Below, piece after piece: positions 1-6,337 of a stretch of DNA of 9,074 nt (position 1 is its first letter; the number at the start of each line of letters is the position of its first letter). This stretch comes from Kordiimonadaceae bacterium (lineage in GTDB: Bacteria; Pseudomonadota; Alphaproteobacteria; Sphingomonadales; Emcibacteraceae): NCBI GenBank assembly GCA_018699075.1, contig JABIPV010000067.1:1-9074 (forward strand), written 5' to 3'. The notes below the pieces were generated by a model, which did no database searches, was not told where the DNA came from, and saw only the letters and a program-made list of their open reading frames with translations. The position numbers were made by a program, and so were the translations under genes.

Positions 1-411
1 CTTAATGTCGCTTTACCAAAATTACTTGGTAAAGTGATAGAGGCGCAAATGAAGGCGGTGATAAAAGTACCCAGCCCCGTTCATATGGAAGACCTTGATC
101 AGGCCTTATGGACGTTTGATAAAGCAAGTTTTCTTCCCCATGACACTGAGAGTAGCAAATATAAAGACAGGCAACCGATTTATATTACGGCGGGCGATGA
201 TAATCCAAATGGTGCAGATGTATTGGTGCTAACCGATAGCGCAACAGCCGAAAGCTTTGAAGGTTACACACGCGTACTAGAAATGTTTGACGGAAATAAC
301 CCAACCGCAGTTGAAAGCGCACGTTCTAGATGGTCGTCTTACAAAACTGACGGTCATGATTTGACGTATTGGCAACAATCAGAAACAGGTGGTTGGAAGA
401 AAAAGGGTTAG
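1..411 (+). CDS. holC: DNA polymerase III subunit chi (HolC), 5' end missing
   Basis: This is the C-terminal 136 residues of the chi subunit of DNA polymerase III. In the clamp-loader complex chi pairs with psi and contacts the tail of single-strand binding protein. The frame is open from base 1 to a TAG at 409-411, so the start lies outside the window; family lengths of about 145-150 residues suggest only some 10-15 are missing. Family-typical stretches are visible: LPKLLGKVIEA near the left edge, the block ALWTFDKASFLPH, then PIYITAGDDNPNGADVLVLT, FDGNNPTAVESARSRW and the tail HDLTYWQQ. This is the alphaproteobacterial HolC pattern rather than the E. coli one. The GTG at 34 is in frame but lies inside conserved sequence, so it is not the start. 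The stop overlaps by four bases the stop of the opposing MORN gene. Identification is from remembered family sequence and is fairly secure. Confidence 0.88.
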   Translation, partial: LNVALPKLLGKVIEAQMKAVIKVPSPVHMEDLDQALWTFDKASFLPHDTESSKYKDRQPIYITAGDDNPNGADVLVLTDSATAESFEGYTRVLEMFDGNNPTAVESARSRWSSYKTDGHDLTYWQQSETGGWKKKG

Positions 412-797
412 GTTTTTGGCTTAATGTTCTGGTTTTTGGTTAATTTGCCGTCTTTGTCGTAATATTTCCATTCACCGACTTTTTTGCTGGCCTTATAATG
501 ACCAACGTCATGAAGGTTGCCATTTTCATGATAGCGTGTCCATAAACCTTCTTTAAGTTCTTTGTCGTCAAATTGTCCCGTTTGCCATAGCTCCCCGTTT
601 TTACGCCACCATGTCCACTGACCAACGATGAGATCATTTTCGTAATGCCCTATGGCTTTCAACACACCATTGGTAAGATGATATTTCCATTCGCCGGTTT
701 TTTTACCGTTCAAATGGTGACCTTCGCAGGATGGCTTTCCATTTTTAAAGTATGTTGTAAATGGACCATCAACCGTATTATCGATTTTTAATTTCAT
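408..797 (-). CDS. MORN/YwqK-type repeat protein
   Basis: A protein of 129 residues made almost entirely of five tandem repeats of about 24 residues, starting near residues 11, 35, 59, 84 and 108. Each has a G-x-W/F-x-x-Y/W core, then a N/D-G-x-L/P turn, and ends in a Gly-His/Gln-aromatic strand, for example GEWKYHLTNGVLKAIGHY. This is the bacterial MORN-variant repeat (often labelled YwqK-family antitoxin), a beta-hairpin meander thought to mediate protein or membrane binding. There is no signal peptide or membrane segment, so it is probably cytoplasmic. I prefer the ATG at 797; a GTG two codons upstream (803) is also possible, and neither has a strong ribosome site. Its TAA shares bases with the holC stop. 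It diverges from the esterase gene with 85 bp between them. The antitoxin label is not supported here because no toxin gene is adjacent. The function is unknown. Confidence 0.8.
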   Translation of the reverse strand: MKLKIDNTVDGPFTTYFKNGKPSCEGHHLNGKKTGEWKYHLTNGVLKAIGHYENDLIVGQWTWWRKNGELWQTGQFDDKELKEGLWTRYHENGNLHDVGHYKASKKVGEWKYYDKDGKLTKNQNIKPKT

Positions 798-842
798 CAG
801 CACCCAATCACGTTTTTGTTATTTAGTTTTTTTATTAATTCC

Positions 843-851
843 TGCTATTCT
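843..851 (+). promoter_or_regulatory. Possible extended -10 promoter of the esterase gene
   Basis: TGCTATTCT has the extended -10 form TGnTATNNT and lies in the AT-rich 85-bp gap between two divergent genes. No good -35 is seen at normal spacing (only TTAGTT at 823-828), which is tolerable for an extended -10. Transcription would begin near 858, downstream of the GTG at 853, which supports the ATG at 883 as the start codon. Confidence 0.35.
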
Positions 852-882
852 AGTGATAATTGGGGCAGATGTGGAGAATAAA

Positions 883-1647
883 ATGAAAATTTTACTATGC
901 GTTGCCTTTTTTATTTTAAGTATTTGTTCTTCTTTTGCTGCAAGTAATTTGTCAGATAACATCCGAATTCATAGCAATGTGCTTAATTATGATTTGCAAT
1001 ACCGCGTTTATACGCCAGACGGAACATCACCCAGTGACCAACTCCCCACCATTTATGTAACCGATGGGCAGTGGTACATCGCACAAGGCGAAATGACCCA
1101 GTTGATGGATAAATTAATAGCCGAGGGGAAAATGGAGCCAGTTGTTGCCATTTTCATTGATAACCGTAATCCCGATGATTTAGAACAAAATAGACGTAAT
1201 CAACAATTTTTTTGTAATGAAGATTATGTGAAATTTTTTGTTTTTGAACTAATGGGCGTTATTGAAAGTAATTATCCCGTTAGCAAGGACCGCGAAGACC
1301 ATGTCATTCAGGGGTTATCTTTCGGTGGATTTAATGCCGCCTGTTTTGGCTTGATGGCCTACGATAAATTTGCAGGCATTTCCATGCATTCACCTGCTAA
1401 TACTAGGTTCTTAAAACTTCTGCAAAAAGAATATAGAGGCTCTGAAAAATTACCGCTAAAAATGTTTTTAAGCTTTGGCGATGAAAGCGATAACTTAATC
1501 GAAGGACGCCGTTTTAGGAAAACGCTTAAAGAACTAGATTATGATGTGAATTATAAAGAAGTGAAATACGGGCATAATTGGCAAAACTGGAAGCCTCTTC
1601 TTGATGATGCCTTGTTAACATTTTTTGCCATTGAAGTTACTGATTAA
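883..1647 (+). CDS. Secreted alpha/beta-hydrolase esterase (esterase D/Fes-like)
   Basis: A 254-residue putative esterase of the family containing esterase D and enterochelin esterase (PF00756 type). Residues 1-19 form a signal peptide (MKILLCVAFFILSICSSFA, cleavage after the Ala-rich end), so the enzyme should act in the periplasm or outside. Catalytic features: the nucleophile elbow GLSFGG with Ser146, an acidic loop SFGDESD with Asp200 or Asp203 as candidate acid, and His231 in YGHNWQNWK, the usual His-x-Trp-x-x-Trp end of this family. The early segment PTIYVTDGQWYI (residues 55-66) resembles the family's oxyanion-side strand. I chose the ATG at 883 over the in-frame GTG at 853 because GGAG sits seven bases upstream and the signal peptide then starts cleanly. 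The last 11 bases overlap the end of the opposing ABC-F gene. The substrate cannot be told; no siderophore or biosynthetic genes are nearby. Confidence 0.85.
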   Translation: MKILLCVAFFILSICSSFAASNLSDNIRIHSNVLNYDLQYRVYTPDGTSPSDQLPTIYVTDGQWYIAQGEMTQLMDKLIAEGKMEPVVAIFIDNRNPDDLEQNRRNQQFFCNEDYVKFFVFELMGVIESNYPVSKDREDHVIQGLSFGGFNAACFGLMAYDKFAGISMHSPANTRFLKLLQKEYRGSEKLPLKMFLSFGDESDNLIEGRRFRKTLKELDYDVNYKEVKYGHNWQNWKPLLDDALLTFFAIEVTD

Positions 1648-3541
1648 GTCTTTCTTCCAGCTCCATCCAGCGATGTTCAGCCACGTCTAATTTTGCTTCA
1701 ATGTCTTTCTTTTCCCTTGTGAATTGGGCTAAGGCTCTTTTGGCGGCAGGATTGCCCTGCACATATAACTTGGGATTGCTAAGTGCTTTAGTATATTTGG
1801 CAACTTCCTTGTTTAGGTAATCAACCCGTCTTTCAGCTTCTTTGATTTTGTCCAGTAGTTGAGTTTTTTCGCCGCCGGATATTTTTTTCTTGGCTTTTTT
1901 ATTGGTATTTTCAGCAACGTCTTCTTTTTTTTCTTTCTTTTCTTTTTTCTCTTCTTTGTCTTTTTTCCTCGTGGCGGATTTGGAGCTTAAGACTTCATTT
2001 TTATAATCTTTAATATCGCCGTCAAAATCTTTAACCGTCCCGTGATTAACCACCATAATTTTATCGGCGCAGGCTTCGACCAAATAACTATCATGGCTAA
2101 TGATGATAACCGCGCCTTCATATTCATTGATGGCATGGATCAGCGATTGACGGCTGTCCATATCCAAATGGTTTGTCGGTTCATCAAGGATGATCATTTG
2201 CGGTGCATGGAAGCTCATCAGTGCAAACAGAAGCCGTGCTTTTTCGCCGCCAGATAAAGTTGAAATTTTATTCGATGCTTTATCAACACCAAAACCAAAT
2301 CCACCAAGACGCGCGCGTACTTGCGTTTCCGTTGCGCCCTTCATGAGTTCAGCCAGATGCGTAATCGGCGTCCCGTCACGGTCCAATTCATCTTGTTGAT
2401 GCTGGGCGAAATAACCAATGTTAAGTTTACGGGAACGGACAATTTCCCCTTCCATTGGTGTCAGTTTTCCGGATAAGAGTTTGGCAAAAGTAGACTTACC
2501 GTTACCGTTTTGACCAAGCAAAGCTATTCTATCATCCATATCAATACGCAGATTAATATTGCGCAAAATGGGCTTGCCTTCTTCATAACCCACAGAAAGC
2601 TTTTCCAGGGTAATCAGCGGTGGTGCCAGTTCTTCAGGATTTGGAAAGTTAAACTGAACCGTTTTTTCTTCTGCAAGTGCAGAAAGTGGCTGCATTCGCT
2701 CCAGCATTTTGATCCGGCTTTGTGCTTGTTTCGCTTTACTGGCTTGATAACGGAAGCGGTCAACATATTTTTGAATATGGGCGCGTTCCAAAGATTGTTT
2801 TCTGATCGCCGCGCGTTGAAGCACTTGTTGCTCACGGTACGTTTTTTCAAACTGGTCAAAATTCCCGCCGTAAAAACCAAGTGTTTTATTTTCAAGATGG
2901 ACTATCGAACTGGCCGCCGTGTTAAGCAGGTCACGGTCATGGCTGATGATCAGGATCGTGTAGGGATAATTCTTAATGAAGGTTTCAAGCCAAAGCACAC
3001 CTTCAAGATCAAGGTAGTTAGTCGGCTCATCAAGTAAAAGCAGATCAGGCTGAGTGAAAAGCGTACAAGCAAGGGCCACACGCATGCGCCAACCACCGGA
3101 AAATTCACTACATGAGCGGTGCTGTGCATCATTATCAAAGCCAAGACCGGAAAGAAGACTGGCCGCACGTGCTTCGGCCTCGTAAGCACCAATATCCACC
3201 AAACGTTCATGAATTTCAGCAATCCGGTCAGGATCCGTGGCAACTTCCGCTTCATGTTGAAGGGCAATCATTTCAGGATGGGACGCCAGAACCGTTTCAA
3301 GAAGTGTTTCGGGGCCGCCCGGTGCTTCCTGTGCAACTTGGCCGATTTTCGCTGATTTACGTACCCGAATATTACCTTCGTCGCTTTCCAGTTGACCGAG
3401 GATCAATTTATAAAGCGTGGTTTTACCGGAACCATTGCGGCCAACGATCCCCACTTTATGGCCCGCAGGCACAGTAACGCTCGCTTTTTCAAGTAAAAGC
3501 TTTCCGGCGATACGATATGATAGGTCGGTAATTTGTAACAT
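1637..3541 (-). CDS. ABC-F family ATPase, YheS type
   Basis: A 634-residue duplicated ATP-binding cassette protein without membrane segments. ABC-F proteins bind at the ribosomal E site and modulate translation. Cassette 1: Walker A GRNGSGKT (34-41), signature FSGGWRMR (147-154), Walker B LLLLDEPTNYLD (167-178), switch His201. The inter-domain linker (about 240-300) carries YVDRFRYQASKAKQAQSRI, nearly the E. coli YheS linker. Cassette 2: Walker A GQNGNGKS (343-350), LSGGEKAR (429-436), Walker B MIILDEPTNHLD (449-460), His483. The tail (about 525-634) is a Lys/Glu-rich spacer followed by a predicted coiled coil. Length matches YheS (637 as I recall). Both sites keep the catalytic Glu, so two active ATPase sites are expected. 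The start MLQITDLSYRIAG is the family's usual start, although no good ribosome site precedes it. It is divergent from ndk. An A8 run near residues 537-539 is treated as a finding. Confidence 0.95.
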   Translation of the reverse strand: MLQITDLSYRIAGKLLLEKASVTVPAGHKVGIVGRNGSGKTTLYKLILGQLESDEGNIRVRKSAKIGQVAQEAPGGPETLLETVLASHPEMIALQHEAEVATDPDRIAEIHERLVDIGAYEAEARAASLLSGLGFDNDAQHRSCSEFSGGWRMRVALACTLFTQPDLLLLDEPTNYLDLEGVLWLETFIKNYPYTILIISHDRDLLNTAASSIVHLENKTLGFYGGNFDQFEKTYREQQVLQRAAIRKQSLERAHIQKYVDRFRYQASKAKQAQSRIKMLERMQPLSALAEEKTVQFNFPNPEELAPPLITLEKLSVGYEEGKPILRNINLRIDMDDRIALLGQNGNGKSTFAKLLSGKLTPMEGEIVRSRKLNIGYFAQHQQDELDRDGTPITHLAELMKGATETQVRARLGGFGFGVDKASNKISTLSGGEKARLLFALMSFHAPQMIILDEPTNHLDMDSRQSLIHAINEYEGAVIIISHDSYLVEACADKIMVVNHGTVKDFDGDIKDYKNEVLSSKSATRKKDKEEKKEKKEKKEDVAENTNKKAKKKISGGEKTQLLDKIKEAERRVDYLNKEVAKYTKALSNPKLYVQGNPAAKRALAQFTREKKDIEAKLDVAEHRWMELEERLNQ

Positions 3542-3550
3542 CTGGCCACG

Positions 3551-3556
3551 ATCATA
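3551..3556 (-). promoter_or_regulatory. Possible -10 box of the ABC-F gene
   Basis: On the minus strand TATGAT (five of six consensus bases) lies just upstream of the ABC-F start codon; the -35 region is poor (TTAAAA at 3573-3578, 16-base spacer). Transcription from it would start only a few bases before the ATG. An alternative is TTGATC (3594-3599) with TAAAAG (3572-3577) and a 16-base spacer, giving a leader of about 25 bases. Neither is strong. Confidence 0.25.
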
Positions 3557-3611
3557 AAAGTTAAAAAAATGCTTTTAACAGGTTAGGGAAAAAGATCAAC
3601 GCAAATAAACA

Positions 3612-3640
3612 TTGAAGTTTTAGAAAATAACCCTTATAAG
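3612..3640 (+). promoter_or_regulatory. Sigma70-type promoter of ndk
   Basis: TTGAAG at 3612-3617 and TATAAG at 3635-3640 are separated by exactly 17 bases. Transcription should begin near 3647, giving a leader of about 48 bases. The leader contains the ribosome site AAGGAAG at 3684-3690, four bases before the ndk ATG. This is the cleanest promoter in the window and fits a well-expressed housekeeping gene. Confidence 0.65.
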
Positions 3641-3694
3641 GCGCGCCAACAGCATAGTAATTTAAAAATCCCATAAGATATTTAAGGAAGAAAC

Positions 3695-4117
3695 ATGGCT
3701 AACCAACGCACATTTTCAATCATCAAGCCTGATGCAACAAAACGTAATCTAACAGGCGCAATTATTAAAAAATTCGAAGACGGCGGCCTACGTGTTGTTG
3801 CGTCTAAACGCATTCAAATGACACGTGAAAAAGCCGAAGGTTTTTACGCCGTTCATTCAGAACGTCCTTTCTTCGGCGAACTTTGTGATTTCATGATCTC
3901 TGAACCCGTAGTTGTTCAAGTTCTTGATGGCGAAAACGCGGTCGCAAAGAACCGCGAAATCATGGGCGCAACAAACCCAGCAGACGCAGACGAAGGCACA
4001 ATCCGTAAAGAATTCGCCCTTTCAATCGGTGAAAATTCAGTACACGGTTCAGACAGCCTAGAAAACGCTAAAATCGAAATCGAATTCTTCTTCAACGACG
4101 CCGAAATCGTTGGTTAA
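3695..4117 (+). CDS. ndk: Nucleoside diphosphate kinase
   Basis: A cytoplasmic enzyme of 140 residues, the standard bacterial length, that moves the gamma phosphate from ATP to other (d)NDPs through a phosphohistidine and so balances the nucleotide pools. The N-terminal FSIIKPDAT contains Lys11. The segment GFYAVHSERPFFGEL (49-63) is the substrate-binding helix region. Arg104 and Asn114 are in place, and His117 in NSVHGSDS is the phosphorylated residue. The start is secure: a ribosome site AAGGAAG precedes it and MANQRTFSIIKPDA is a typical beginning. The gene stands alone between an upstream promoter and a downstream hairpin terminator, so it is probably a single-gene transcript. It diverges from the ABC-F gene and converges on the TPR gene. 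Identification is unambiguous. Confidence 0.98.
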   Translation: MANQRTFSIIKPDATKRNLTGAIIKKFEDGGLRVVASKRIQMTREKAEGFYAVHSERPFFGELCDFMISEPVVVQVLDGENAVAKNREIMGATNPADADEGTIRKEFALSIGENSVHGSDSLENAKIEIEFFFNDAEIVG

Positions 4118-4144
4118 TTCGTAACAGAATTAAAACAAAAAAAT

Positions 4145-4180
4145 AAAGCCGCTCCTGAAATTCAGGGGCGGCTTTGTTTA
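4145..4180. terminator. Rho-independent terminator, probably bidirectional
   Basis: Bases 4145-4175 form a near-perfect hairpin: AAAGCCGCTCCTGA pairs with TCAGGGGCGGCTTT, with one G-U pair and a three-base loop. On the plus strand it is followed by TTTGTTTA, ending the ndk transcript 28 bases after its stop. On the minus strand the A-rich stretch at about 4131-4147 becomes a U-tract, so the same hairpin can also end the opposing TPR transcript. Confidence 0.85.
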
Positions 4181-4203
4181 TGTATGTTGTATGGAAATTG
4201 AGC

Positions 4204-4231
4204 GTCTGCTTTCGGCCAGAAGCAGACATTC
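4204..4231 (-). repeat. Palindromic repeat, copy 1
   Basis: GTCTGCTTT at 4204-4212 pairs with GAAGCAGAC at 4219-4227 around a six-base loop, nine bases past the stop codon of the TPR gene. Read on the minus strand it is GAATGTCTGCTT, seven bases, then AAAGCAGAC. It shares both arms exactly with the palindrome at 6165-6193, in opposite orientation. There is no U-tract after it, so it is not a standard terminator. Confidence 0.7.
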
Positions 4232-4236
4232 ACTAG

Positions 4237-6111
4237 TCAGTTAAAAATACATTCAAAATCATCCTCGCCGATGGGGGAGCAATTTTTGGGCCAGTCACTA
4301 TTCTTCCAATAGTCCACAATTCCATAGTTTATTCTTATTTGTTTAAATCTTGCGTCATTTTGAATTGAATCAAATGCGTCGATGAGATAATTACTCAAAC
4401 CCACATGGTTAACATGCTCAATTCCTAAGTTTGCCTCTAGCTCTAGGAAATCTAACGCAAGCTGATAGTCGCCTAATTTTGCCGCCAAACCAGCGAAAAC
4501 CAAACTAGCAAAATCGTTTTCTTCTTGAATTTGATCCGGTTGCTCTGAATAAATAACACCCAATCTCTCCAAATAAGCCAGCAGCCTTTCCTGATCAGGG
4601 AGTAAATCTATAAAACTATCATTAAAGTAACGGGCATCATCTACTTTATTATGCATTTGAAGCATTCTCAAATAATTCTGGCTTTCTTCCACGCTATCTA
4701 TTAGCAAGCCATGCAAGAACCGCGTTGCCGGTGGAAACTGCGAGCTATTATCAGATAGCTCCAAACTTCGTTCATATAATGCCAATCCCTCTTCCTTATC
4801 GCCAATTTCGTAGCGAACCATTGCTTCGAGCATAGTATAGATTGGACCGAGAGGGTCTAATTGTCTTTCTTTTGAGAGGTAAGGTAATGCTTGATATGAC
4901 TTGTTTGTTCTGTGCAATAACTGCCCGTATTGTGAGTTGGCCTCTACATTATTGGGATCAAACCGTAACGCCATTTCGTAATGTTTTTCCGCTTCAAGCC
5001 AACGGTAACGGTCTCGCATGATGCCGCCAAGAGCAGCGCGCGCAGCGCTTGAGTTTGGGTCAATGAGTAAAGCTCTTCTTGCAGCTTCTTCGCCACGGTA
5101 CATGCCTTCAAAAGCTGTTTCAATTCCGGGAAAATAATATGCAAGTGCGTGTGCCTGAGCTAGCATAGCCCAAGCAGGTGCGTAAATAGGTTCTAACTCT
5201 GTTGCACGTTCGAGAAGTGATATTGCTCTTGTTATATTTTCTGTACCCCGTTGAGATATCAGCGCTTTGGCCGTTAGGTATAGATCGTAGACTTGCATGT
5301 TTCCCGTCTCGGTAGATATTAGGTTACGGGTTACGGAAATATCCATCGACAGTGCCATCCGACTTACGATTGAATTTGCGATCTCTTCTTGTACAACAAA
5401 TATGTCCGATAATTCGCGGTCAAATGTCTCCGACCAAACATTGAAACCATCTTCTGCTCGTATCAATTGCGCTGTAATTCTGACACGATTATCTTGTTTT
5501 CTAACGGAACCTTCAAGTATATGATTAACATTTAGAGAAGAGCCAATTTCACGAAGGTCACGGTTATCCCCCCTAAAAGCGAATGAGGATGTTCGACCCG
5601 CAACTTTAAGGTCGGGAATTTTGGCCAGCACATTTAGCAACTCTTCGGATAAGCCATCGGAAAAATACGCTTGATCGCTATTTTTGCTCATATCCGCGAA
5701 AGGAAGAACGGCTATAGAATTATCCGTGTCCAGTAATTCCGGCTCAGAATTTCGATCAAATAACAAAAATACTACGGCAATTGCTAGCAATCCAATTATG
5801 GCATAGTTTATTTTTTGGCCTGTTGTGGAACGGATGCTGTCTTCAACGTTCACCTCATTGGTAGGTTTAACTCCATCGGGCGTCAATTCGAATGCCCATG
5901 CGAAGAAAAGGGCAATGGGCAGACCTATCAGCCATATATAGAAAACAATGCCGTTAATCTCAGGCGATAGATTAAGAGAAGGTACTGCTACATCAGTAAC
6001 CTGAACAACAATCCAACCAAGTGCCAAGTAAGCAATTGCTACCTTGAAAATATTCCTACGTTTTAACTCTGAAAAGACGTCCAAGTAATTTTTTCCCAAT
6101 ATTTTTGACAC
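4237..6111 (-). CDS. Membrane-anchored TolB-like/TPR repeat protein
   Basis: A 624-residue protein. Residues 14-21 (SELKRRNI) precede three hydrophobic segments at about 22-40, 54-75 and 102-118. With the positive charges inside, the long C-terminal part should lie in the periplasm. Residues 131-263 match the TolB N-terminal/FlgO-like domain found in CadC- and cyclase-like regulators: SIAVLPFADMS, FSDGLSEELLNVLA, LKVAGRTSSFAF, then VNHILEGSVRKQDNRVRITAQL and VQEEIANSIV. From about 273 onward there are TPR-like helix pairs (about 273-306, 310-352, 355-386, 389-420, 421-453, 533-565). The tail WPKNCSPIGEDDFEC has two Cys, as is usual in relatives. No DNA-binding, cyclase or kinase domain precedes the membrane segments, so the output is unknown; a scaffold or sensing role is inferred. 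The start is GTG, without a clear ribosome site. The gene is bracketed by paired palindromes and appears inserted between ndk and purN. Confidence 0.85.
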   Translation of the reverse strand: MSKILGKNYLDVFSELKRRNIFKVAIAYLALGWIVVQVTDVAVPSLNLSPEINGIVFYIWLIGLPIALFFAWAFELTPDGVKPTNEVNVEDSIRSTTGQKINYAIIGLLAIAVVFLLFDRNSEPELLDTDNSIAVLPFADMSKNSDQAYFSDGLSEELLNVLAKIPDLKVAGRTSSFAFRGDNRDLREIGSSLNVNHILEGSVRKQDNRVRITAQLIRAEDGFNVWSETFDRELSDIFVVQEEIANSIVSRMALSMDISVTRNLISTETGNMQVYDLYLTAKALISQRGTENITRAISLLERATELEPIYAPAWAMLAQAHALAYYFPGIETAFEGMYRGEEAARRALLIDPNSSAARAALGGIMRDRYRWLEAEKHYEMALRFDPNNVEANSQYGQLLHRTNKSYQALPYLSKERQLDPLGPIYTMLEAMVRYEIGDKEEGLALYERSLELSDNSSQFPPATRFLHGLLIDSVEESQNYLRMLQMHNKVDDARYFNDSFIDLLPDQERLLAYLERLGVIYSEQPDQIQEENDFASLVFAGLAAKLGDYQLALDFLELEANLGIEHVNHVGLSNYLIDAFDSIQNDARFKQIRINYGIVDYWKNSDWPKNCSPIGEDDFECIFN

Positions 6112-6124
6112 ACAATAGCATCAA

Positions 6125-6130
6125 ATTCTA
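6125..6130 (-). promoter_or_regulatory. Possible -10 box of the TPR gene
   Basis: TAGAAT on the minus strand matches five of six -10 bases, but no acceptable -35 lies 16-18 bases upstream. Transcription would begin about 7 bases before the GTG start, leaving almost no leader. This is weak and listed only because it is the best candidate in the gap. Confidence 0.2.
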
Positions 6131-6164
6131 AAAAGGGAAATATTGCCGAAATGGAGTTGTCGTC

Positions 6165-6193
6165 GAATGTCTGCTTTGGGTGAAAGCAGACAT
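6165..6193 (+). repeat. Palindromic repeat, copy 2
   Basis: ATGTCTGCTTT (6167-6177) and AAAGCAGACAT (6183-6193) form a perfect 11-bp stem with the five-base loop GGGTG. It lies about 55 bp upstream of the TPR gene start. It shares GAATGTCTGCTT and AAAGCAGAC with the copy at 4204-4231, inverted relative to it; only the loop differs. Confidence 0.75.
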
Positions 6194-6238
6194 GGGCATT
6201 TTTGATGTATATTGAATTTAGAAGTTAAAAATTAATAA

Positions 6239-6325
6239 CGTCATACCCGTACAGGCGGGTATCCATGTGTCGTGGGTCAATGAATGTTGTTAGTCGGATG
6301 GAGTCCCGCCTTCGCGGGTCTGACG
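6239..6325. repeat. 87-bp inverted-repeat intergenic element
   Basis: The outer 27 bases at 6239-6265 and the reverse complement of 6299-6325 agree at 21 of 27 positions. Each arm is itself a small hairpin: ATACCCG/CGGGTAT around six bases (6243-6262) and CCCGC/GCGGG around CTTC (6305-6318). The 33-base centre shows no coding potential. The design resembles the dispersed GTCATACCCGCG-type intergenic repeats of some alphaproteobacteria, recalled from memory. It ends 12 bases after the purN stop, so the GC-rich arm could act as a weak transcription end or RNA-stabilising hairpin for the pur transcript, though no U-tract follows. Confidence 0.75.
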
Positions 6326-6337
6326 GTTGTGGGGTGG

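Noticed and set aside
408..797. YwqK-type antitoxin of a toxin-antitoxin pair
   Set aside because: The name comes from repeat similarity only; neither neighbour is a toxin candidate and the gene is not in an operon.
853..882. Longer esterase beginning at GTG 853
   Set aside because: It adds ten residues ahead of a clean signal peptide, has no ribosome site, and lies upstream of the likely transcription start; ATG 883 has GGAG at proper spacing.
2510..3037. Long plus-strand open frame inside the ABC-F gene
   Set aside because: It lies wholly antisense to conserved ABC-F coding sequence, has no ribosome site and shows no recognisable protein pattern.
4118..4133. Small inverted repeat AATTC/GAATT after ndk
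   Set aside because: A five-base arm is expected by chance in AT-rich DNA and it adjoins a much stronger terminator.
4204..6325. CRISPR array or tandem repeats
   Set aside because: The repeats are two isolated palindromes and one 87-bp inverted repeat, with no regular repeat-spacer pattern and no cas genes.
6239..6325. Rho-independent terminator of the pur operon
   Set aside because: The hairpins are GC-rich but no U-tract follows on the minus strand; the inverted-repeat design fits a dispersed element better.
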